A stretch of 64,000 nucleotides of DNA from Palaemon carinicauda (Eukaryota; Arthropoda; Malacostraca; Decapoda; Palaemonidae). Positions 10,609-19,698 of the stretch are shown here, in pieces. The translations under genes were made by a program, and so were the position numbers. Below the pieces are notes generated by a model, which ran no database searches, was not told the origin of the DNA, and was given only the letters and a program-made list of their open reading frames with translations. Numbering within the stretch: position 1 is the first letter of the stretch; every line of letters starts with the position of its first letter. The stretch is taken from the NCBI RefSeq assembly GCF_036898095.1, contig NC_090751.1, positions 76,555,716-76,619,715 of the forward strand, read 5' to 3'.

Positions 10609-11084
10609 TGTATTGATTAGAATATTTAATATTACATGTTTAAAACAAATGACGTAATATGTCATGTTGGTTGGAGGAACTAACCCTGGGATTTGCTGTA
10701 GTCATTCAAATCGTAAACAGGACATACAATGCAAACCTATGCAAACCTCGGCAAATTGACATTCTTCTTAAACGTCAACACATTGTCTTAGCGTGTGAAA
10801 GTTTGTGACGTCACCGGATGCAGGTGTCTTCCGAGTTTGTGACGTGTCTAAAGTAAACTAAGCATACGATATCTGTGATATCGATAATTTAGTCAGTTCA
10901 TATCTAAACTTCACCAGAATTGGTCATCTGGACCAACCCAGCTTCCTCCAGTGATGGAGATGTTTAACTCTGTTGTTTTTATAGAATAAAGACTTAAAAC
11001 TATTAAGATGTATTCAGTTACCATTTACATACATCTGAAAACAACTAATACTCAATGTGTGCTTATAACAGTAGCACGCCAATA
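10609..11084 (+). repeat. left LTR of the gypsy-like element
   Basis: 476 bp, starting TGTATTG and ending CCAATA, giving a short inverted terminus. It matches 19223-19698 over its whole length with five substitutions by eye. An AATAAA (around 10984-10989) could be the polyadenylation signal. No TATA box was identified with confidence. Confidence 0.93.
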
Positions 11085-11086
11085 AA

Positions 11087-11104
11087 TGGTGGCAGCGGTT
11101 AAAC
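11087..11104 (+). promoter_or_regulatory. probable tRNA primer-binding site
   Basis: TGGTGGCAGCGGTTAAAC begins two bases after the left LTR. A TGG start is expected for pairing with the CCA end of a tRNA. The tRNA species was not identified. Confidence 0.6.
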
Positions 11105-11168
11105 TCTAAGACAGCGATTAAACTCTAAGACAGCGGTTAAACTCTAAGACAGCGGTTAAACTCTAAGA
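11093..11168. repeat. 19-bp tandem repeats starting inside the primer-binding site
   Basis: Four copies of a 19-bp unit (CAGCGGTTAAACTCTAAGA). One has a single A for G change. The first copy overlaps the putative primer-binding site. Confidence 0.9.
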
Positions 11169-11178
11169 ATTAGGAAAA

Positions 11179-11320
11179 ATCTTCAAGACTTCAAAATAAT
11201 AACTGTAAAACCAGAGATATATCTTCAAGACTTCAACATAAAAGCTGTAAAACCAGAGAAAGATCTTCAAGACTTCAAAATAAAAGCTGTAAAACCTGAG
11301 AAAGATCTTCAAGAACTCAA
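11179..11320. repeat. 42-bp tandem repeats in the gypsy leader
   Basis: Three near-identical 42-bp units, each starting ATCTTCAAGACTTCAA, plus a partial fourth. They lie in the untranslated leader, upstream of gag. Confidence 0.85.
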
Positions 11321-11638
11321 CATTATCTACAAGAATCTACAATTTTGACTAAGTCCAACGGAAAAGCTAACATCAACATATGTTAGAATACAACCTGAAT
11401 CTTCAATCAACATCCTAGGAAACCCAAGGACTGGCGTTCAACAATTGCAAGACATATCCAGGAAGAACTACATTCAACAAGAAACTAGAACGAGACATCG
11501 CTAACAAAACATCAAGAGAGAGAGAGAGAGAGAGGACGTGTCGACTTCATATATAAGCTAAGTACAGATATTTTGTATTCATTCCAGTTTGGGCAGTGAA
11601 GTGTAGTTATCACAAGTCGTTAGTCGATTATTACTGGG

Positions 11639-11726
11639 GTGAGTGAATTGCTAAACTTTGTTATAGGAAACTCCGAATTCTCATTTAGAATTTTTCTTTC
11701 TTTGTGCTAATTCCTTTTTCTTTCAG
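11639..11726 (+). other. candidate leader intron of the gypsy-like element
   Basis: A donor-like GTGAGTG starts at 11639. An acceptor with a strong pyrimidine tract (CCTTTTTCTTTCAG) ends at 11726. The same donor could instead join to the acceptor at 16790 to make an env message. Splicing is inferred only from the sequence. Confidence 0.45.
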
Positions 11727-11876
11727 AAATTCTTGGGGAAATGTTTTGGGATTAGTAACATTGTTGGGGGAATTTTGTTATACATATGCGTTTACGCAGT
11801 GGGCGTCTGTACTCATATAGGTATTTTGATAGAATTGCAAGGGGTCAAAGAGATAGAAAAAAAAAATACAGCAGTC

Positions 11877-12943
11877 ATGGCTCCTCCTGTCAGCCCTACC
11901 CCTGGACCTAGTGGTGTAGGCCAGGCTAATCCTCCTCCAATTGTGACGCTTGTAAATGCCAGGTCAGCAATCCTTCCTTCAACGGGTTCTTGCCACAAAA
12001 TGTGGAGTCATGGATTTCATCCGTTGATGCCCATTTAAATGCCAAACAAATCGTAGATCCTTTTGTACAATTACAAGAAGCTAAAAGTTTTATAGATTTT
12101 TCTAAGGGGGATGCGAGTGCGTATTTAAGAGGTGTTTCATTTCAAGAAGCAATTACTTGGGATGATTTCAAAGTTAGGTTACGCGCGATCTATGGTGGTG
12201 AGGAAGCCTTGGATGTAGTATTAACGTTACGAAATACACTTAATCAAGCCACTATGAATCGGCTTAATGTTATTGAGAGAGCAGCTCTCATAGCTGATAG
12301 GCTTAATGAATATCAGGACATTTTAGGTAATTCCACTTGGGTTACTAACGATAACATCTCCGTGAAAGATTTTTTACGATTAATGTATTTGACTTGCATG
12401 ACACTTATGTTGCCTGAAGCTTTAGTGCGGTGTTTTGATAAGAAGTTAACGCCTGCAAGTACGGAATTGGATGTCTATAAACAGATAAAGAAACACATGT
12501 CCAAGTGTCCAGATCTCGATCCCGTGTTAACTCAAGTTTTTGCAAAGAATGAAACAAAACCACAAACAGTGAACGTAGTTAGCAGTCCAGTAGCGGGAGT
12601 GACGTGTTACAACTGCAAACGTCAAGGTCACATAAGCGCAGACTGTAGAACGATATTTTGCTCAATTCACAACACTGCAACGCATTCTTATAGTCAATGT
12701 TACTCGCGTAAGACACAACAATATCCCAGAAATACACAGTCAATTCCACAGTCAGTTCCATATGGAAATAAAAAGAAAAACCCTCATTTTAACAATAAGA
12801 AGAAACAACCAAATGTCAATGCGGTTCAGAGTCCGAAACAAACAAACACTTCTTCAAATATCGCTGAGCCTGGGCCGTCAAACCAGACCTCGCAAGGTCA
12901 GTCTAATTTTCAGAATGTGCAGAGCAAAGCAAATACCACATAG
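11877..12943 (+). CDS. gag: gypsy-like Gag, probable frame change near the N-terminus
   Basis: The main open frame is 11990-12943 (317 codons). It encodes a capsid-like helical region (AYLRGVSFQEAITWDDFK), then one zinc knuckle CYNCKRQGHISADC of the CX2CX4HX4C type around residues 204-217, and a basic, Gln/Asn-rich tail. An ATG at 11877 opens a Pro-rich segment (MAPPVSPTPGPSG) in a different frame that runs into the gag region. A one-base change around 11960-11985 would separate the two. Alternatively Gag starts at 11990 or at a non-ATG codon. Gag would form the particle and bind RNA. Confidence 0.8.
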
Positions 12944-13088
12944 TTAACTCTAGAGGGGAAGAGAGTGATGTTGGGTCAAGGTCATTCATGTCAACATCAA
13001 CAGTATTGAATAATCAATTTAATGTTTTATCAGATAATTGTGAGACAATAGATTTTCCTATGAAACACACGGCAAATTAAGTAAAACA

Positions 13089-13697
13089 GTGCATGCTCCC
13101 GTAGATTTGCAACGAATTCATACAATAATAAGCCAAAATGAGTTACGGCCAACCTTATATGCTGTAAATTTAGAACACAAATCCTTTACGTTATTTTTTG
13201 ACTCTGGTAGTCCACGTAATATTATGGATTTGAAGACGCATCATTTGTTGTTTCCGAACTTCCCGATTGAAAAATCAGGAATTAGACTTTCAGGTATAGG
13301 AAATAATGAATTAAACGTCATAGGCATAACTCATATTCAGTTCAGAGTCGGTAATCGCACGTTTGCCGATACATTTGTTGTTGTAAAAAACATTGATATG
13401 TATCCAGCTGTAATTATAGGATACCCATCTATGGGAAATCAAAACATTATCTTAGCTCCTGCCAAGCACGGCGTGTATATCAAAGGGAAATTCTATAAGT
13501 CTTCTAATACCTTAAAGTCAGTTTTGGATAAAAAGGAGACGACAAATGTAACCGTAACGTACGTTGAAGAACCAATAACTTGTCTCACTAATAAAGAATT
13601 CTCGTTCACCCGTAATATCATCTTGCACGCAATCTATCGAACCAAACATACCTTCGAATTTAATAGTGCAAATAAAGAAAACACTACCGGGATCTGA
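13089..13697 (+). CDS. pro: gypsy-like aspartic protease region
   Basis: The frame carries the retroviral-type protease active site DSGSPRN around residues 37-43, with a hydrophobic flank (TLFF) before it. The family-typical second part is VIIGYPSMG about 75 residues later. No gag overlap is seen: 12944-13088 separates them and holds short frames only. The C-terminal part overlaps the pol frame, which is offset. How the protease is made as part of a polyprotein is unclear; a frameshift or a recent indel could be involved. Confidence 0.8.
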   Translation: MHAPVDLQRIHTIISQNELRPTLYAVNLEHKSFTLFFDSGSPRNIMDLKTHHLLFPNFPIEKSGIRLSGIGNNELNVIGITHIQFRVGNRTFADTFVVVKNIDMYPAVIIGYPSMGNQNIILAPAKHGVYIKGKFYKSSNTLKSVLDKKETTNVTVTYVEEPITCLTNKEFSFTRNIILHAIYRTKHTFEFNSANKENTTGI

Positions 13698-16683
13698 AAT
13701 ATTAATCCTTTCCGATACTTTAAAAACTAACGGATTGTCTGTCACACAAGCTATTTATACAGTAGGCTCACATCAGCAATGTAATATCGAAGTCTGTAAT
13801 CATTTAAATAACACTTTAGTAATTCACAAAAATCAACATATCTTGGATGTAGAAGTTTATAAACATCGTATTCTTACCGTTGCTGAAATCAATCACTCTC
13901 AAACAGTTGCGGATGAATCCCTTTTGCGATCTATTAAAAATAAAATCAGTAAGGACATTCAAGACGAAGAAATTCAGCAGAAAATTTTTGAACTTTTAAC
14001 TAAATATCAAGATGTCTTTTCCACTACGGATGGATCCTTAGGAAAAACAGATGTGATCGAGCATCAAATAAGGTTAAAGGACAAGCAGAAAATTATATAT
14101 GTACCCTCGTACAGACTCCCTATGAAATTCCAGAATGAAATAGATGATGAAGTAGGTAAAATGTTAGAGGAAGGAGTCATTAGAAAATCAAACAGCCCTT
14201 ATAATTTTCCTTTAATAGTTGTACCGAAAAAAGATCGAACATGGCGTATCTGCGTTGACTTTCGTCGTCTAAACGAGGAAACGATCCCTGATCGATTCCC
14301 AGTGCCATGTACTGACGATATTTTGTCTTTGTTAGGTCAGAATAAATATTTTACCAGTTTGGACTTACTTAAAGGCTTTCACCAGATATCATTAGAAGAA
14401 GATAGTATCCCATACACAGCCTTCAGCACAGCCAGGGGACATTATGAATTTTTACGGATGGCTTTTGGGTTACGTTGTACTCCTATAACATTTACAAGAA
14501 TGATTAACATAGTGTTTGGAGACTTGTTGGGGGATATATTGCATGCCTATATGGATGATCTTGTAATCTTTTCCAACACTTTAGAAGAACATCTACGTAA
14601 GTTAGAACTAGTACTACAGAGATTAAGACAACATAACTTAAGGGTAAAGATTAGTAAGTGTGAATTTTTCAAAACAGAATTAATATATTTGGGTTTCATG
14701 GTGTCAAGCCAAGGTCTTGAAGTAGTCCATGATAAGGTGTCGGCTATACATAATTTTCCCATACCTACTAATGTCAAGGGAATACAGCAATTTCTGGGTT
14801 GTAGTGGATATTACAGGCGTTTTATACGCAACTATTCAATAATAGCCGCTCCTTTAACTGATCTTACGAAGAAGGGCGTAGATTTCATATGGTCTGAGCA
14901 ACATCAACAGGCGTTTAATACTTTGAAAGATGAACTGTGTAGTTCTCCTATCTTAAAATTTCCTGACTTCGGTAAGGAATTCTTCATTGCAACAGACTCA
15001 TCAGACTTAGGAGTAGGAGGGGTATTGCTTCAGCAATATGATAAACAATTTTTCCCGATAGCTTTCTATTCTCGAAAATTGAGAACTTCCGAAAGTAAGT
15101 ATGCAGTAATAGACAAGGAAGGACTAGCTATTGTTAATTCGCTAGTGCATTTTAAGTTCATAATTTACAGTTATCCCGTTAAGGTTCTTACTGACCATAA
15201 ACCACTAACAGAGTTCTTTAAAGGCTTCAATCACAGCCCTAAACGAACTCGGTGGCATTTGATCATTCAAGATTTTGGCGCAAGAATCGGGTATTTACCT
15301 GGGAAAGCAAATATCATTGCGGATGCATTATCACGCAACCCCGTGTCATCTTGTACGGAGCCTTTAGCTGAATTAATAGATATATCAACATCCATGCCTA
15401 TTGTAAAAACAATATCTGAACAAGAAGAATTAGGCTGGAGTGCTGAATTGTTAAAGACTGAGCAAAGGAAAGATCAGAAAATAGAAACAATTATAAATGC
15501 TTTGAAAGGCAATCATAAAGAAAAGGAATATATAAAGTATAAGCAGCAGAATTATATAATCAAAGATAATATTCTGTGTAGGACTGTGACAAGGAAAACC
15601 CGCAATACACCACATGTAACTAACGACCAGGTAGTAGTACCAATCTCACTTATTTCCACTGTCCTGAATTGGTTGCATTCAAATCCATTACATGGACACC
15701 CTGGGTTCTCATTAATGTCACAGAAAGCCAAATCATTGTTTTATTGGCATACAATGCTTACAGATATAAAAAGACACATAGCTAATTGTCGCACATGTCA
15801 GGAAAACAAAGGGCATACGAAAACACCTGTCAGCCTAAGAGCTTATCCTGTGCCCAATCAACCCTTTGAAAGAATACATTTAGATTTGTTAACAGGATTT
15901 TACGAGTCAGACAGAGGAAATAAGCACCTCTTAGTAATTATAGATGCTTTAACTCGATATACAGAACTAATAGCGCTTAAAACTAAAACTGCGATTGAAT
16001 GCGCTAGGAAGTTTTACGAGTGTTACATTTGTAAACATGGAATTCCACACATGATAATCTCAGACTCGGGTGGTGAATTTAATAATCACTTTCTTACCTC
16101 ATTGTGTGAATTCCTCAACATAAAGAAGATTAATACCATGATATATCACCCAGAGTCGAATGGGCTAGTGGAAAGAGCAAATAGGAAGATATTAAATATA
16201 TTGAGGGTAACACTAGGGGGATCAGACCCCAACTGGGATATTGCAATACCGGCGGCACTGAGTACTCTGAATCATTCATATCATATATCAATTAAAATGT
16301 CACCGCATGAAGCATTGTATGGTACCCCAGTTAGAACACCTTTCCATGTATTAACGCCTACAACTAATTTATCAAATCCTTTAAAAGAATGTATAAATGC
16401 AAGTATAAGTCGATATGATATCCTTCAAAAGAATTTAGAAGAATCACAAATCATAATGAAAAGGAATCATGATAAAATAGCGAAACCAACTAAAACATAT
16501 ACCGTGGGTGATAACATCTATATTCAAATCAATGTCAGAAAAGGGCTCAACTATAAATTAACACCTAAGTTTGAAGGCCCATTTAACATTTTGGAAACAT
16601 TAACGGCCAATAGGTTTAGAATTCAAAACGTAGCCCAACCCACGGATGAGAGAATAGTACCATTGGCTCACATAAGAAATTAA
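13666..16683 (+). CDS. pol: gypsy-like Pol: reverse transcriptase, RNase H, integrase
   Basis: One open frame of 1005 codons. RT begins with VPKKDRTWRICVDFRRLN. It has motif A SLDLLKGFHQI and the catalytic box YMDD at residue about 295 (14548-14559). RNase H has FIATDSSDLGVGG near residue 442 and TDHKPL near residue 512. Integrase has an HHCC zinc module (HGHPGF to CRTCQ, residues about 680-720). Its DDE triad lies in LDLLTGF, SDSGGEF and GLVERANR (around residues 743, 805 and 840). A GPF-type C-terminal module (PKFEGPFNILE) follows. This is a full set for copying and inserting the element. The frame remains open well upstream of 13666, so the true N-terminus is not certain. Confidence 0.93.
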   Translation: MQIKKTLPGSEILILSDTLKTNGLSVTQAIYTVGSHQQCNIEVCNHLNNTLVIHKNQHILDVEVYKHRILTVAEINHSQTVADESLLRSIKNKISKDIQDEEIQQKIFELLTKYQDVFSTTDGSLGKTDVIEHQIRLKDKQKIIYVPSYRLPMKFQNEIDDEVGKMLEEGVIRKSNSPYNFPLIVVPKKDRTWRICVDFRRLNEETIPDRFPVPCTDDILSLLGQNKYFTSLDLLKGFHQISLEEDSIPYTAFSTARGHYEFLRMAFGLRCTPITFTRMINIVFGDLLGDILHAYMDDLVIFSNTLEEHLRKLELVLQRLRQHNLRVKISKCEFFKTELIYLGFMVSSQGLEVVHDKVSAIHNFPIPTNVKGIQQFLGCSGYYRRFIRNYSIIAAPLTDLTKKGVDFIWSEQHQQAFNTLKDELCSSPILKFPDFGKEFFIATDSSDLGVGGVLLQQYDKQFFPIAFYSRKLRTSESKYAVIDKEGLAIVNSLVHFKFIIYSYPVKVLTDHKPLTEFFKGFNHSPKRTRWHLIIQDFGARIGYLPGKANIIADALSRNPVSSCTEPLAELIDISTSMPIVKTISEQEELGWSAELLKTEQRKDQKIETIINALKGNHKEKEYIKYKQQNYIIKDNILCRTVTRKTRNTPHVTNDQVVVPISLISTVLNWLHSNPLHGHPGFSLMSQKAKSLFYWHTMLTDIKRHIANCRTCQENKGHTKTPVSLRAYPVPNQPFERIHLDLLTGFYESDRGNKHLLVIIDALTRYTELIALKTKTAIECARKFYECYICKHGIPHMIISDSGGEFNNHFLTSLCEFLNIKKINTMIYHPESNGLVERANRKILNILRVTLGGSDPNWDIAIPAALSTLNHSYHISIKMSPHEALYGTPVRTPFHVLTPTTNLSNPLKECINASISRYDILQKNLEESQIIMKRNHDKIAKPTKTYTVGDNIYIQINVRKGLNYKLTPKFEGPFNILETLTANRFRIQNVAQPTDERIVPLAHIRN

Positions 16684-16799
16684 AAAGAAAAGAGAGGAAA
16701 AGAAGTGAAGGAAAATTCTATTCTATTTTATGTGATTAAAAGTTTTCTTTTTAATACAGGAGTAATTACATATATTTTTTCTCGTTACAGGTTTCCAAG
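16684..16799 (+). promoter_or_regulatory. env splice acceptor region
   Basis: Between pol and env there is a pyrimidine-rich tract ending TTTTTCTCGTTACAG at 16790, ten bases before the env ATG. A weaker acceptor (TTAATACAG) ends at 16759. This fits expression of env from a spliced message, as known for insect errantiviruses. Confidence 0.6.
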
Positions 16800-18503
16800 A
16801 TGAATTTTTTGTTGTTGGGAGTGATATTGTTCGCTCAGACATTTTTCTCGTATGGGATGAGCTCTAAGACTAAAAATATATATTTTAAATATGGCAATAT
16901 AGTTGAAAGACAAGAAGACATTTTTATAACGTCAACCAACGTAATTGTCGAAGTGCATATGCAAGCAATTTTTCTTCAAGAGAATGATGTCACTAGCTTA
17001 AGAACCGCCATTTCAAGGTTTTCTGTATCATTGGATGAGTTGCATAGAAGACATTTTCATGTGACTACAAAGAGTTTGCTTGGATCAACATTAAAAGTTG
17101 CAGAGATGCTATCTGATGACTTAAAAAATAAGACTGGCGAGACGGGATCTTTGGCTTATGACCTTTTGATGTGGACTGTAGGACACGAACATAAAGAAAG
17201 ACGGAATCCGTTTATTTATGCTGCATTAAGCATCTTTGGGTCTGTTGCAAGTTTAGGTTTAGGAATTTCCAATCGTCTTAAAATTAGTAATCAAAATAAG
17301 AAAATTGAGTTCTTGACTCATAAAGATGAATTGATTATGTCAGAACTAAGGAATCAGTTAGCTTCAATCAATAAAATTATGGATTTATTAAATGAACATT
17401 CAGATAATATCGTTCAAATTATGGAAGTACAGGATTTGTTGGCAACATTAACGTATTATGATTCAAAGATAGATCACATACATAACAGAATTACACATTT
17501 CATTGAGAAATCCAAGGATTATGTAGAAGCTATCACGTTAGCAACTAAAGGTGTATTGTCGCCCCATTTGTTGCCTATAAGTTACTTAAAATTAATTCTG
17601 AAGAACGGAAGGGATAAACTAGGCTATGTTCCTTTGTTAGACGAACATAGGTTAGAATTTTATTACAGCCTAATTACAGTAAACGTAGATAATAACAAGA
17701 TTAGGATTACAATCCCCTTTGATTCTTCTGATGCCTGGCAATCTTACAGGATATCACCATTTCCGACTTTCATGACGAATCATTCAAATCCAGTAATATC
17801 CAGTTTGATAGGACACGTATTGATTTCCCCAGACAAGGAAACATATACGGTCATTAAAGACTTAAATCAATTAACTCACTGTTCAGACGCAATGGATAGA
17901 AAAATACGTACAGCTGACTCATTTGAATTCCATAAAAACTTAATGGATTCATGCGAGTTAGGTATAGTGCTAGACGGTGCTCTCTCCCATACAAGTGAAA
18001 ATTGTCTGGATAAGCTTTATCCCTTTGACAATAAAGAGTTCAATTGCAGACTGAATAATGGCTCGTGGATACGATACGACAAGGACGGCTTGAATGTATC
18101 ATGCCCTGACGGATCCACGTCCTTCACCAATATCTTCGTCGCAGCAGATGGTTGTGTCGGGACTTCCCCGAATTCCATGGTGACTGGTCTACGGACAATC
18201 ATCAGAGAACGAGCCTACTTCGCGAACTTCACGTGGACCTCTACAATGCCAGCACTTCCTCTCCCGTACAACGGACATGTGGCAAAGCGGTTGATGAAAC
18301 TTACCGAAAAGGACCACCTGTCACCGACTTATAAAGAAATTCTTCACCCCATACTACTGGCTGGTTTGTGTTTCACGGTGGTGATATTCATCGCCGTGAA
18401 CATCCTTGTTTGGCGTAAGTTACGGCACAGCAAGCAGCTAAAATGGAATGAGTTGCCTAGCCCCGACAATACCCCCTATTTGATCCAGTTCAAAGCTGTT
18501 TGA
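16800..18503 (+). CDS. env: envelope-like glycoprotein, F-type (errantivirus/baculovirus F-like)
   Basis: 567 codons, uninterrupted. Residues 1-19 form a signal peptide. A dibasic KERR site at residues 132-135 looks like a furin-type cleavage site, directly followed by a hydrophobic, Gly/Ala-rich stretch (about 137-156) resembling a fusion peptide. Potential N-glycosylation sites occur near residues 327, 420, 432 and 476. A transmembrane helix spans about 515-537, leaving a tail of 30 residues. This order matches the F-like envelope proteins of insect errantiviruses, which share ancestry with baculovirus F proteins. Assignment is by architecture only; sequence homology was not tested. Confidence 0.8.
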   Translation: MNFLLLGVILFAQTFFSYGMSSKTKNIYFKYGNIVERQEDIFITSTNVIVEVHMQAIFLQENDVTSLRTAISRFSVSLDELHRRHFHVTTKSLLGSTLKVAEMLSDDLKNKTGETGSLAYDLLMWTVGHEHKERRNPFIYAALSIFGSVASLGLGISNRLKISNQNKKIEFLTHKDELIMSELRNQLASINKIMDLLNEHSDNIVQIMEVQDLLATLTYYDSKIDHIHNRITHFIEKSKDYVEAITLATKGVLSPHLLPISYLKLILKNGRDKLGYVPLLDEHRLEFYYSLITVNVDNNKIRITIPFDSSDAWQSYRISPFPTFMTNHSNPVISSLIGHVLISPDKETYTVIKDLNQLTHCSDAMDRKIRTADSFEFHKNLMDSCELGIVLDGALSHTSENCLDKLYPFDNKEFNCRLNNGSWIRYDKDGLNVSCPDGSTSFTNIFVAADGCVGTSPNSMVTGLRTIIRERAYFANFTWTSTMPALPLPYNGHVAKRLMKLTEKDHLSPTYKEILHPILLAGLCFTVVIFIAVNILVWRKLRHSKQLKWNELPSPDNTPYLIQFKAV

Positions 18504-19222
18504 GTGGCCACCTCATTCGCTAAGGGAGTAATTTGTCAGGAAGATGTTTGTATGAATAGCTGATTAGTACGCTAGTAATATGTAATTAAAGAAATTTTCT
18601 ACATTTGCATTGTTAAAAATACATTTAAAACAACATTTAAAAAAAATAATAAATAAAATAAAAAAGGATATAAATCATTTTTTCTCTCGGCATCTAATAA
18701 AAATATGTAAGCCGGAATGTTAAAAAAGAAAAGAGAAAAAAAAATAAATAAAATATATAACAGAATCTATGGGCATCTAATAAAATATATCAGCCCTATA
18801 TATAAATATATATATATGTATGTACGAAACTGTGGTACGTGTACGTACCAGGAATTCGTGTTTGTGCACTAAAAATTGGGTATTTTGTTTCTGACAAAGG
18901 TAACAATTATTCTTTATCAAGTTACCGAATCATATGTAAGTCAGAAGTTATTTTGTTTTTTGGTACCATATAATCATTTGCTAGCAATGTACCATATGTA
19001 TGATCTTGGTTTTATCATGCATTTTTCTTTTTGCTTTGGTAATATCTTTTTTGTATGTATTATTGTTGTTATTTTTTAATGTGCCTATTTGGACATTCGT
19101 CCTCAGTTGATTATGGCTAAAGTTAAACAAAGAATAATACGTATGTCCAGTCACACCTAATAACCATGTTTCGGCTTGTTGTTAAATTTTTGTAAAAAAA
19201 TTGAGATAGCTGGCCGAGCTGA
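18504..19222 (+). other. 3' untranslated region of the gypsy-like element
   Basis: AT-rich with A-runs and short direct repeats (GGCATCTAATAAAA occurs at about 18688 and 18773). A polypurine tract should lie just before the right LTR at 19223, but only weak candidates are seen. No further gene is supported. Confidence 0.5.
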
Positions 19223-19698
19223 TGTAATGATTAGAATAGTTAATATTACATGTTTAAAACAAATGACGTAATATGTCATGTTGGTTGGAGGAACTAACCT
19301 TGGGATTTGCTGTAGTCATTCAAATCGTAAACAGGACATACAATGCAAACCTATGCAAACCTCGGCAAATTGACATTCTTCTTAAACGTCAACACATTGT
19401 CTTAGCGTGTGAAAGTTTGTGACGTCACCGGATGCAGGTGTCTTCCGAGTTTGTGACGTGTCTAAAGTAAACTAAGCATACGATATCTGTGATATCGATA
19501 ATTTAGTCAGTTCATATCTAAACTTCACCAGAATTGGTCATCTGGACCAACCCAGCTTCCTCCAGTGATGGAGATGTTTAACTCTGTTGTTTTTATAGAA
19601 TAAAGATTTAAAACTATTAAGATGTATTCAGTTACCATTTACATACATCTGAAAACAACTCATACTCAATGTGTGCTTATAACAGTAGCACGCCAATA
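19223..19698 (+). repeat. right LTR of the gypsy-like element
   Basis: 476 bp matching 10609-11084 with five substitutions by eye. It is followed by the CATA duplication at 19699-19702 and the resumed LINE copy B. Confidence 0.93.

Larger units (their letters stand above)
10609..19698 (+). mobile_element. Ty3/gypsy retrotransposon with envelope-like gene
   Basis: A complete element of about 9.1 kb has two 476-bp LTRs, a primer-binding site, gag, protease, RT, RNase H, integrase, and a third ORF with envelope features. The layout is that of errantivirus-like gypsy elements. Only five differences were counted between the LTRs (about 1%), so insertion was recent. Long pol and env frames are open. 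Gag has one probable frame change near its N-terminus, and the protease and RT frames differ. It is inserted in LINE copy B with a CATA duplication. Confidence 0.93.

Noticed and set aside
18690..19080. Small hydrophobic frame after env as an accessory gene
   Set aside because: It is an AT-rich 3' UTR frame of 67 codons with no supporting motif.
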